Below are positions 1-5,915 of a stretch of DNA of 13,452 nucleotides, one piece after another. A model generated the notes under the pieces. That model had not been told where the DNA came from. It saw only the letters and a program-made list of their open reading frames with translations, and made no database searches. The stretch is from Chloroflexota bacterium. Lineage in GTDB: Bacteria; Chloroflexota; Anaerolineae; Caldilineales; Caldilineaceae. The stretch spans positions 1 through 13,452 of the forward strand of contig QEUW01000199.1 in the NCBI GenBank assembly GCA_003577005.1, in the 5' to 3' direction. The position numbers and the translations under genes were made by a program. The first letter of the stretch is position 1; each line of letters starts with the position of its first letter.

Positions 1-594
1 CGCAAAGGCGGCGTACAGCTCGGCCAGCTCCCGGGCAAACACCTGCATTGACCACCCGTCCGACACGATATGGTGCATCGTTAGGAGAAAAACATAGTCA
101 GCCTCTCCCACCTGGATCAATGTGGTGCGTAAGAGAGGCGCCTGCGCCAGATCAAAGGGCTGGCGCGCCTCCTCAGTCGCCAACCGTAACGCTTCTGCCT
201 CGCGGACCGATGCCGGTACTTCCCGCAGGTCAAGGAGGGGGAGAGGAACCGCGACGCTAGGCGCGATCTGTTGTTGTGGGTTTCCATCTTTTGCGATAAA
301 CGAGGTACGCAGAGATTCATGCCGTTGCACCAGCTCGTTGATGCTCTGCTCCAGCACCGGAACATTAAGCCACGTTCGATAACGGAGCGCCAGTGAGATG
401 TTATAGAACGGATTGTCGGGCACAAGCTGAGCCAGGAACCAGAGTCTTTGTTGGGCAAAAGATAAGGGTGAAGGATCCCTTCCCTGCCGGCGGGGAATTG
501 CCGCGGCCGGCGTGCCGGCCCCCTCGCGTTCTTTTAGTAATTGTTCCAACAATGCACGTCGATCGGATGTTAGTTCAAACAAGAGCTTACTCAT
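1..594 (-). CDS. Nonribosomal peptide synthetase, N-terminal condensation domain (partial, runs off the window)
   Basis: The minus-strand frame is open from the ATG at 594 to the window edge, giving 198 residues with no stop. It shows the ordered core motifs of an NRPS condensation domain: SFAQQRLWFL (residues 45-54), RHESLRTSF (91-99) and the catalytic HHxxxDG as HHIVSDGW (174-181). Condensation domains join the amino acyl group on the upstream carrier protein to the one on the downstream carrier. The HHIVSDGWS form is typical of LCL-type domains, but a starter domain that accepts a fatty acyl group cannot be excluded. No adenylation or carrier domain precedes it, so the enzyme either extends a chain begun elsewhere or begins with an acyl group. 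A GGAG Shine-Dalgarno lies 11 nt before the ATG. The gene follows the thioesterase by 37 bp on the same strand, as in one operon. The family is clear; the product and substrate are unknown. Confidence 0.93.
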   Translation of the reverse strand, partial: MSKLLFELTSDRRALLEQLLKEREGAGTPAAAIPRRQGRDPSPLSFAQQRLWFLAQLVPDNPFYNISLALRYRTWLNVPVLEQSINELVQRHESLRTSFIAKDGNPQQQIAPSVAVPLPLLDLREVPASVREAEALRLATEEARQPFDLAQAPLLRTTLIQVGEADYVFLLTMHHIVSDGWSMQVFARELAELYAAFA

Positions 595-631
595 ATCACA
601 AGCATCTCCGTTGAAACGGGTCAAGTAACAG

Positions 632-1444
632 TCAACTGAGGTCAACTGCTAACATTTCTAGAAGCTGTTCGCGTGCACTATGGATAAAGAAATGATTGCC
701 AGGCAGCATCCGTAGATGAAAGGTATCTTCCGTTTGTTCGCGCCAGGCTTCCAATTCCTCTCGCCTGATTTCTCTATCCTCTATTCCGCCAAAAGCCATG
801 ATGGGACAACTCAAAGGACGCTGGTAGATGTGGGTGTATGTTTCACAGACAGCAAAATCGGCGCGCAAGGCCGGTAGAAGCAGTCGCGTCAACTCTTCGT
901 TCTCTAGAACCTCATCCGGCGTGCCTTCTAGGCGGCGCAACTCAGACAGGAACTCTCCATCTGGCAGATCGTGAATGGCTGGATCAGGGTCAGGGAGCTG
1001 AGGAGCTCTGTAGCCTGACACGTACAGTCGCAGCGGACCCATGCTGTTCCGACGGCGTAGTTCCCGCGCGAGCTCGAAGCTGACCAGCGCTCCCATGCTA
1101 TGACCGAAGAAGGCAAACGGAAAATCATTCAGATATGGGTGGAGATGATCCGCGAGGGCCGGGATCAGGGCCTGCAAACGATCGTAAGGCTTTTCCGCCA
1201 GCCTGTCTTCTCTACCGGGAAGTTGGATGGGGCAAAGCTGGATGCCAGCGGGCAGGTCTTCCGCCCACGTACGAAAGATCGAGACCCCACCTCCCGCATA
1301 TGGGAAGCAAAAGAGGCGTAGGTGCGGCTCTAGGCGTTGCGAGGATTCTCTAATCCAGGAACTGTGTATCTGAGGTCTTTTTGTGGAATTGAATGGTGGT
1401 TCTTCTGGCGCAACGTCAATCTCAGCCGCTGTAAGTTGCTTCAT
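632..1444 (-). CDS. Type II thioesterase (GrsT/TEII-like), NRPS-associated
   Basis: This encodes a 270-residue alpha/beta hydrolase of the type II thioesterase family. Such proteins clear wrongly loaded or stalled acyl groups from the phosphopantetheine arms of NRPS/PKS carrier domains in the cytoplasm. The family signature LRLFCFPYAGGG is near residues 43-54. The nucleophile elbow GHSMG places Ser116, the acid is probably Asp223 (GGIED), and the catalytic His251 is in PGNHFF. About 28 residues before the usual WIR start are extra and poorly conserved in style. The ATG at 1444 is preferred over the in-frame TTG codons at 1450 and 1453; none has a convincing Shine-Dalgarno. The gene lies 42 bp after the repeat-protein gene and 37 bp before the NRPS gene, which fits a single transcript. 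The function is well supported; the exact start is less so. Confidence 0.93.
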   Translation of the reverse strand: MKQLTAAEIDVAPEEPPFNSTKRPQIHSSWIRESSQRLEPHLRLFCFPYAGGGVSIFRTWAEDLPAGIQLCPIQLPGREDRLAEKPYDRLQALIPALADHLHPYLNDFPFAFFGHSMGALVSFELARELRRRNSMGPLRLYVSGYRAPQLPDPDPAIHDLPDGEFLSELRRLEGTPDEVLENEELTRLLLPALRADFAVCETYTHIYQRPLSCPIMAFGGIEDREIRREELEAWREQTEDTFHLRMLPGNHFFIHSAREQLLEMLAVDLS

Positions 1445-1486
1445 AATCAACAAGCCATCACACGTGGCATCCAGGTACTGAGCAGT

Positions 1487-1954
1487 CTACACGGATGACA
1501 TCGATTGAGCCGATCCGTCGGAGAGCCTGCCGGCGACCCCCCTAGAGGCAGCAGCCAGCCAACTAGCCATACTAAGGCTCTGGCTAATCGCCGCCAGTGT
1601 CAGCGCATTCATTTCTTCTAGATCACTCTCCACCCACGCCTGGCGCACAGACTGTAAATAGGTCTGATATGCCTCTTGTGTGCTTGCCTGCAAATCCGCG
1701 GATGAGAGGGACTTTTCAATGATTGCTATGTACGCCTTCCACGCGTCCACCATCCGCGTACGGATTTCATGCTCCATCAATTCCTGTAGCACTTGAGCAT
1801 ACTTCTGGTACACCACAGCGCCATCCTGCTGGACTTCCGGCGACATCCAGACCGGTTGGAACGCCTGTAGAAAGGTGGCATAGGCGGAGAAGAAACGCTC
1901 AACAGTTTGCTGGTTTGGTTCGGTTGGGTGAGCTTGGGCTTCCGCTTCGCTCAT
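1487..1954 (-). CDS. Small helical-repeat protein with four 24-residue YxxY repeats (paralog of the upstream gene)
   Basis: I do not recognise a named family. From the ATG at 1954 (AAGG about 10 nt upstream) it has 155 residues. A start at 2116 would add a non-repetitive, poorly coding-like 54 residues. Residues 17-111 form four units of about 24 residues, beginning at 17, 41, 64 and 88 (one unit is a residue short). Each has an aromatic at position 9 and another at position 12, for example SAYATF, VVYQKY, DAWKAY and EAYQTY. They are followed by an alanine-rich hydrophobic helix (about 115-137) that matches the end of the paralog at 2165-2812. There is no signal peptide, no transmembrane segment of full length and no catalytic motif. 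It is predicted to be all helical. Its place directly before the thioesterase and NRPS suggests a role tied to that pathway, perhaps scaffolding or product binding; this is inference only. Confidence 0.82.
   Translation of the reverse strand: MSEAEAQAHPTEPNQQTVERFFSAYATFLQAFQPVWMSPEVQQDGAVVYQKYAQVLQELMEHEIRTRMVDAWKAYIAIIEKSLSSADLQASTQEAYQTYLQSVRQAWVESDLEEMNALTLAAISQSLSMASWLAAASRGVAGRLSDGSAQSMSSV
1622..1906 (-). repeat. Four tandem 24-residue coding repeats in the shorter repeat protein
   Basis: Four units of 72, 69, 72 and 72 bases encode the helical repeats. The protein pattern is conserved (aromatic at positions 9 and 12, hydrophobic at 15-16 and about 20). The bases themselves are diverged, so the duplication is old. 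Confidence 0.75.
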
Positions 1955-2164
1955 TTTCTTAGACCCTTCTTCTGTTGAATCTACATCAGTTCTGGTAAAC
2001 AAAACGGACAATGAGGCGCCTCTATGTTTGTCGCATTTTATCGCCGCTAGAAATCGAGGATCTCCTCTCCTTCTCAATTCCTCAGAGGCGGCCTTTATTC
2101 CTGAGATTTGGGGCAAGCTGAACTACTGGCTCAATACCAGCGCTGAGATACTTGCTGGGGAGGA

Positions 2165-2812
2165 TCAGACTTGCTGTCCACTCGATGGCGCAGCGGCTTC
2201 CATATAGGCTGCCGATAGCCAGCGCTGGCGTAAAGCCCCACCTGCAGCGGCGGTTAATAATGCGGCAGCCGTAAAATTCTGAGCGACAGCAACAAGTGTA
2301 TTCGCGTCAGGAACCTCAGGATCTTGCTGAGACAAAGCCTCCTGCATCGCTCGAATGTAATCGCGATAGGCATCTCTCATCCTCTGCTGAACTTCCTCAG
2401 GCGCCAATGCTACACCTAAGTCTCGCAGGTATTTTCGATACGCTTCTACAGCCTGTTGCTGAGCGTTGATTGGATTCCAAGCCTGCTGTAGTGCCTCCAC
2501 ATATCCTCGATATGCATCGGTAACATGTTGTTGTGCCTCGGCAGGCGCCCCGGGGGCTTGCAATGCTCTTAAATAGTTCTGGTACGCATCAGAGACTTGT
2601 TCCTGCATCTGTTGTGGCGTCCACACCTCTCTCAATGAATTCATGTAGCTGCTGTAAGCCTCTGAAGTCTGCTGCTGAGTTTGTTGTGTTGCCCATGCCG
2701 CCAATAAGTTTCGGGCGTAATTGTAGTAAGCCTCTGCAAAACGCTGCTGCACTTCCCTGCTGGAGGCTGCCTGCTGTGCTTGCTTTTCCATGTTTTCACC
2801 TTCCGTTTCCAT
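2165..2812 (-). CDS. Helical-repeat protein with six perfect 24-residue YxxY repeats
   Basis: I do not recognise a named family. From the ATG at 2812 it has 215 residues. Residues 21-164 are six contiguous units of exactly 24 residues. The pattern is QQ at positions 2-3, Asp/Glu-Ala-Tyr at 7-9, Tyr at 12, hydrophobic at 13 and 16, then a helix-starting turn near the unit end such as TPQQ, NPIN or APEE. Each unit therefore looks like one amphipathic helix with its tyrosines on one face. An alanine-rich hydrophobic helix follows (about 168-190), shared with the paralog at 1487-1954. No signal peptide, membrane anchor or enzyme motif is seen. Start choice is uncertain. ATG 2812 has AAGGAG 6 nt upstream and gives a short acidic N-terminus like the paralog. 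GTG 2908 has GGAGGT 7 nt upstream and would add a strongly charged Glu/Arg-rich stretch. ATG 2791 also has an AAGGTG. It is the first gene of the NRPS operon. Confidence 0.82.
   Translation of the reverse strand: METEGENMEKQAQQAASSREVQQRFAEAYYNYARNLLAAWATQQTQQQTSEAYSSYMNSLREVWTPQQMQEQVSDAYQNYLRALQAPGAPAEAQQHVTDAYRGYVEALQQAWNPINAQQQAVEAYRKYLRDLGVALAPEEVQQRMRDAYRDYIRAMQEALSQQDPEVPDANTLVAVAQNFTAAALLTAAAGGALRQRWLSAAYMEAAAPSSGQQV
2321..2752 (-). repeat. Six tandem 72-bp units coding for 24-residue helical repeats
   Basis: The 432-bp block divides into six exact 72-bp units with no insertion or deletion between them. Protein-level identity is concentrated at QQ, (D/E)AY and Y; synonymous and surface positions differ. 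The array is therefore kept by selection on the protein rather than being a fresh DNA expansion. Confidence 0.85.
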
Positions 2813-3235
2813 TTCCCTCTCCTTATGAGGTGGTGTCACTTTGGATCTGCGTTGAGCGCGTCTTCGTGGCCGCTTTTCTTCTTCAACATTGGGCTCAGTA
2901 TCATTCACGTGGATAACCTCCGATTTCATCCGACCTTTTTCCACTTGAGTTAATGAGAAAAACTGGTTGATCCACTTCTCACTCACACTGATTATCCCAC
3001 TGCGCTGCAAGTTACTTTGCTGACAATCGAAATTAACAGAAGAATAAGATTGATGAACAGGGGAGTGCTGGTACAGTGAAGTAGAGGCAGAAGAATGTCC
3101 AAGATTCGCCAACAGCGATGCAGTACTGCAAATTGCTCAAGGGCAGGAAAATCTGAACACTCTGTGAGGCAAATGGAAAGGACGAAGGCGAAAGAAAGTT
3201 GAAATGATTATGAAGTGCAAAAAAATGATATTTAC
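2813..3235 (-). other. Long leader of the NRPS operon with several competing translation starts
   Basis: From the predicted transcription start near 3229 to the chosen ATG at 2812 there are about 417 bases. The repeat-protein frame is open from 3112 onward. In it, GTG 2908 (GGAGGT, 7-nt spacer), ATG 2812 (AAGGAG, 6-nt spacer) and ATG 2791 (AAGGTG) all have credible ribosome sites. The part between 2908 and 2812 would encode a charged EEEK...RPRRR-type segment. The part before 2929 is AT-rich and does not look like conserved protein. Confidence 0.5.
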
Positions 3236-3264
3236 ATTTTAGCACTTTTGGAACCTGCTGTCAA
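3236..3264 (-). promoter_or_regulatory. Sigma70-type promoter of the repeat-protein/TEII/NRPS operon
   Basis: Read on the minus strand there is a perfect -35 TTGACA (3259-3264), a 17-base spacer and a -10 TAAAAT (3236-3241), five of six matches. Transcription would begin near 3229 and read into the repeat-protein gene. The surrounding DNA is AT-rich compared with the rest of the window. No other equally good promoter was seen between here and the NRPS gene. Confidence 0.72.
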
Positions 3265-3277
3265 CCCCTCGCAAATA

Positions 3278-3293
3278 TGTGATAATTTTCACA
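3278..3293. promoter_or_regulatory. CRP/FNR-family-like operator (TGTGA-N6-TCACA)
   Basis: The bases form perfect half-sites TGTGA (3278-3282) and TCACA (3289-3293) around the six-base centre TAATTT. This is the consensus layout of CRP-type binding sites. The centre is about 56 bases upstream of the predicted start of transcription and about 21 bases above the -35 box, where an activator could act. Which regulator binds is inference. Confidence 0.5.
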
Positions 3294-3435
3294 AATAAGT
3301 TCTTACAACTGATACCCTCTCATTCTCGGTCGTTCGCGCGATGCAACGTCTCGACCCACACTTGGAGCTGTTTCTGGCTAACGATTTGATTGACAAGATA
3401 CGTTTGGGAAGAAGCAGCAGAGGTGGTGGTTATCT

Positions 3436-3543
3436 GGAAAGGTCCTGATCGATGCTACAAGAGACTGGGGCAATATTGAAAGGGCTTTCGCCCTGCCGGA
3501 AGGAATTAAGCCAAACCAACAACAGTCAACTCGATTTGAATGA
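3436..3543 (+). pseudogene. Possible C-terminal stub of an enzyme gene (UbiD-like, weak)
   Basis: The plus frame reads GKVLIDATRDW near its start and continues for 35 residues to a TGA at 3541-3543. The stretch (K/R)xxIDATxxW resembles the C-terminal end of UbiD-family decarboxylases. Upstream, the same frame soon reaches stops and no start codon with a ribosome site exists, so any gene here is broken. The match is short and I am unsure of it. The rest of 3301-3587 holds nothing else that I can identify. Confidence 0.25.
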
Positions 3544-3587
3544 GCAGGCTACTGAGGTTAAAGGCCTGCTGAGGTGCAGTTCTGTAG

Positions 3588-3776
3588 CTAGTTGTTGAAG
3601 AGGATGACGCTGCCGGCCGTGCATAGGTTGTACTGCACCAGCTTATTGGCAGTGAACGGCAGCCGTACGTTCTTGGGCGGCTCCCCCTTGGTCACCAGAT
3701 AACGCGATGGGTCATCCTGATGCCAGGTGTCGATCCCGGCGCCGGGTGGCGTCTTGAACGACTTGTTGGCGAAAAG
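3588..3776 (-). pseudogene. Remnant of a phytanoyl-CoA dioxygenase (PhyH)-like gene
   Basis: The minus frame has coding-like third-position GC and reads FKTPPGAGIDTWHQDDPSRY, then PPKNVRLP and LVQYNL. This follows the core of PhyH-family Fe(II)/2-oxoglutarate dioxygenases, in which WHQD supplies the His and Asp iron ligands and PxNVRLP follows. It is far too short for the family (about 250-300 residues). The N-terminal part is absent: the frame runs straight into the end of the MalG-type permease gene and offers only a TTG start. The ending AGSVILFNN resembles a motif that normally lies some 50 residues later, before the second iron-binding His, suggesting an internal deletion. PhyH-like genes are often found beside sugar transporters in related bacteria, so this may once have been the distal gene of the transporter operon. 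Homology is by eye only. Confidence 0.5.
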
Positions 3777-3816
3777 GGTTGACTGGATACAGATGATATA
3801 CACAAACCAGACAAAA

Positions 3817-4737
3817 TCAGCCGCGCAAGGCAAACCCCTGGACACCCTCAACGAAGTAGCTTTGCAGACGCAAGAAGAGGATGATCAACGGCACCGTGGC
3901 GACCGTCGCCAGTGCAAACGAGAACGGGTAATCCTGCAAGATCGTTCCTGGCGGGTAGCCTTTTACCTGGGCGCCGACAAAGAGCATCCGCTGGATACCC
4001 AGGGAGAGGGTCCAGATCTGTTGGTTGCCCGAGCTGACGATCAGCGGCCACTGGTAGTCGTTCCAGATCGCCACAAACTGGAAGATGACCAAGACCGTCA
4101 ACACCGGCTTGAGCATGGGCAGATAGACATGCCAGAGCACCTGCATGGTGTTAGCGCCATCGACGCGCGCCGCCTCCTCGAAATCGCCAGGGATGCTGTA
4201 AAAGGTCTGGCGCAGCATAAAGATGTAAAAGACGTTGACCAGCCCCGGAATCAACAACGCCGGCCACTCGTTGACAAACCCATGCCCACCCTGGCCCAGC
4301 CAATCGTTGCCACCGGCGCCGGGGAAGCGCGCCATCATCACGTAAGTGGGGATCCAAAAGACGATGCCTGGAATCATCAACGAACTGAGCAGGTAGAGAA
4401 AGACCAGCTCGCGACCCCGAAATCTCAGGCGGGCAAAGACATAGCCAGCCAGCACCGCAATCGCACCCGGCACGACGATATACCAGACACAGCGGATGAT
4501 CGTATTAGCGATCCACTGCCACAGGGCCACGCGAGCGCCAAATTCCGGGCGGAACATCACGCTGTAATTTTCCAAGTAAACTTTGGTCGGGATCGGCAAC
4601 CACGGGCTGGCGTAGAAATCCTCCAGGTCGGTCAGCGAACCCATAAACGCATAGACCATGGGAAACGCCATCAGGACGCTGCCGGTGATCAGCACGGTGT
4701 AGATAAAGACCTGCCACCCACTCACCCGTCTACGCAT
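3817..4737 (-). CDS. Carbohydrate ABC transporter permease, MalG type (CUT1)
   Basis: This 306-residue inner-membrane protein is one half of the channel of a CUT1 sugar importer. It begins with a short basic N-terminus (MRRR) followed by a hydrophobic helix (about 9-32). It has six hydrophobic segments in all, and the cytoplasmic EAA loop at 188-211 (EAARVDGA ... LPMLKP) that docks onto the ATPase. The C-terminal ending FVEGVQGFALRG is near the usual (Q)RxxVxGLTxGAVKG-type tail of MalG homologs. The start at 4737 has a good GGGAGG Shine-Dalgarno 4-5 nt upstream. It lies 85 bp after the partner permease gene on the same strand. Substrate cannot be read from the sequence; an oligosaccharide or other carbohydrate is likely. 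Family assignment is firm. Confidence 0.94.
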   Translation of the reverse strand: MRRRVSGWQVFIYTVLITGSVLMAFPMVYAFMGSLTDLEDFYASPWLPIPTKVYLENYSVMFRPEFGARVALWQWIANTIIRCVWYIVVPGAIAVLAGYVFARLRFRGRELVFLYLLSSLMIPGIVFWIPTYVMMARFPGAGGNDWLGQGGHGFVNEWPALLIPGLVNVFYIFMLRQTFYSIPGDFEEAARVDGANTMQVLWHVYLPMLKPVLTVLVIFQFVAIWNDYQWPLIVSSGNQQIWTLSLGIQRMLFVGAQVKGYPPGTILQDYPFSFALATVATVPLIILFLRLQSYFVEGVQGFALRG

Positions 4738-4822
4738 TCTCCCTCCCTTCGCACCACTTGAGATCGTAATCTGCTCACCCCATCACCTCCAATCTCCGGT
4801 CCCCAGTCTCTGCACTCCACCC

Positions 4823-5767
4823 TTACGACTCCGCCTGACCGCGGCTCAGCAGACGCATATTGGTGATGCTAAAGGCTAGCAACACTACCGCCGTAATCAC
4901 CGACCCTGCCGCGGCCAACCCCAACCGCGTGTTGACAAAGGCGTCGTTGTAGATCTGCAACAACATGACATTTGTCGTGTTGGAAGGCCCACCCGCCGAG
5001 ATGAGCAACACCGACTCGAAGATCTGAAAGCTGCCGATCATCCCCGTCACCATGACAAAGATCACCATCGGCCTCAGCAGCGGCAGCGTGATGTAGCGCA
5101 ACATATCCCAACGCCGCGCGCCATCCACCATGGCCGCTTCGTAGATCTCACGGTGGATGCCCTGGAGCGCCGCCAAAAAGAGCACCACCGGCCCGCCAAT
5201 GCCACGCCAGATCGAGTAGAGGATGATAAAGCTGCGCATCCACGCCGTACTCACCGTCCAGATGACAATCGGCTGGCCCAACGCCTTGAGAATGGCGTTG
5301 AAGATGCCATCGTAGGGCGAGATGAAGGCAAAAAAGACCTGCGCCGTGATAGCCGCCGAGGTGAGGGTGGGGATATAAAAGGCGGCCCGATAGGCGCCGC
5401 GGCCAAAGACTTTCTCGTTGAGCAACAGCGCAATCAAGAAGGCCAACGTCGTCTGCACCACCAGGATCACCACGGCAAAGAGGGTGGTGTTAAACAGGAT
5501 CAATGGATAGGGTGGGCGCAGATAGGTGCGATAGTTCGCCAACCCCACCCAGACCGGACTTTGGTAGACCCCACTCCAACTGGTAAAGCTGACATACAGG
5601 TTGGCTACCACCGGAAAGATAAAGAATGCCGAATAGTAGACCAGGATCGGTGTCAGGATCAGCCACGCCTCAAACGGTTGGCGATGCCGGTGCCGCCAGC
5701 GCGTCCACCGTTCTCGCAGCGACAGGGGTGGCAGCGCGGTCATGCTCTGCTCCACCGATGCACTCAT
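4823..5767 (-). CDS. Carbohydrate ABC transporter permease, MalF type (CUT1)
   Basis: From the ATG at 5767, with GAGGAG 8 nt upstream, the protein has 314 residues. An in-frame upstream start at 5863 would add 32 residues that fall in the hairpin region and look non-coding. It has a cytoplasmic N-terminus rich in Arg and His (about 18-31), a first helix at about 34-62, further membrane segments, and the EAA loop at 210-233 (EAAMVDGARR ... LPLLRP). With the MalG-type protein it forms the membrane channel of the importer in the cytoplasmic membrane. The tract SAGGPSNTTNVMLLQIY (about 257-273) is typical of MalF/UgpA-like permeases. It follows the binding-protein gene across a 148-bp structured gap. 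Family is firm; the transported sugar is unknown. Confidence 0.94.
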   Translation of the reverse strand: MSASVEQSMTALPPLSLRERWTRWRHRHRQPFEAWLILTPILVYYSAFFIFPVVANLYVSFTSWSGVYQSPVWVGLANYRTYLRPPYPLILFNTTLFAVVILVVQTTLAFLIALLLNEKVFGRGAYRAAFYIPTLTSAAITAQVFFAFISPYDGIFNAILKALGQPIVIWTVSTAWMRSFIILYSIWRGIGGPVVLFLAALQGIHREIYEAAMVDGARRWDMLRYITLPLLRPMVIFVMVTGMIGSFQIFESVLLISAGGPSNTTNVMLLQIYNDAFVNTRLGLAAAGSVITAVVLLAFSITNMRLLSRGQAES

Positions 5768-5831
5768 GAGCACTACTCCTCGAAGTTGATGCGTTGCACA
5801 CACAGTGTGCGCTGCACCTGCATCCTCTTGC

Positions 5832-5882
5832 GGCGCCAGAGGTGCATTGCACCCGTCAGGCACGATGCACCATGCTGGCGCC
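5832..5882 (-). other. Stem-loop between the binding-protein and permease genes, with competing stem
   Basis: GGCGCCAG (5832-5839) pairs with CTGGCGCC (5875-5882), and GGTGCA (5841-5846) with TGCACC (5866-5871), making a long stem with a small bulge. The same AGGTGCA (5840-5846) can instead pair with TGCACCT at 5813-5819. A further hairpin GCACAC-ACA-GTGTGC sits at 5796-5810. There is no T-run after it in the direction of transcription, so it is not a standard terminator. Such hairpins after binding-protein genes often protect the upstream mRNA, giving more binding protein than permease. Confidence 0.6.
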
Positions 5883-5915
5883 CCTCTTCCGACAGCCTCT
5901 GGTGACTCGACCCTG

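Noticed and set aside
2321..2752. The 72-bp periodicity considered as a CRISPR-like or DNA repeat array
   Set aside because: The units are contiguous, diverged at the base level and conserved as protein, so it is a coding repeat.
2842..2904. Possible short leader peptide in another frame after the GGAGGT site
   Set aside because: About 22 residues with an 11-nt spacer to its ATG; the in-frame GTG explains the ribosome site better, and nothing supports the peptide.
3033..3245. Minus-strand 70-residue open frame near the NRPS promoter
   Set aside because: It runs across the predicted transcription start and -10 box and is Phe/Leu/Ser-rich from AT-rich DNA, without any match.
3727..4761. Long plus-strand open frame antisense to the MalG-type permease
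   Set aside because: It is rich in His, Asp, Arg and Gln without domains and mirrors the codon bias of a clear membrane protein on the other strand.
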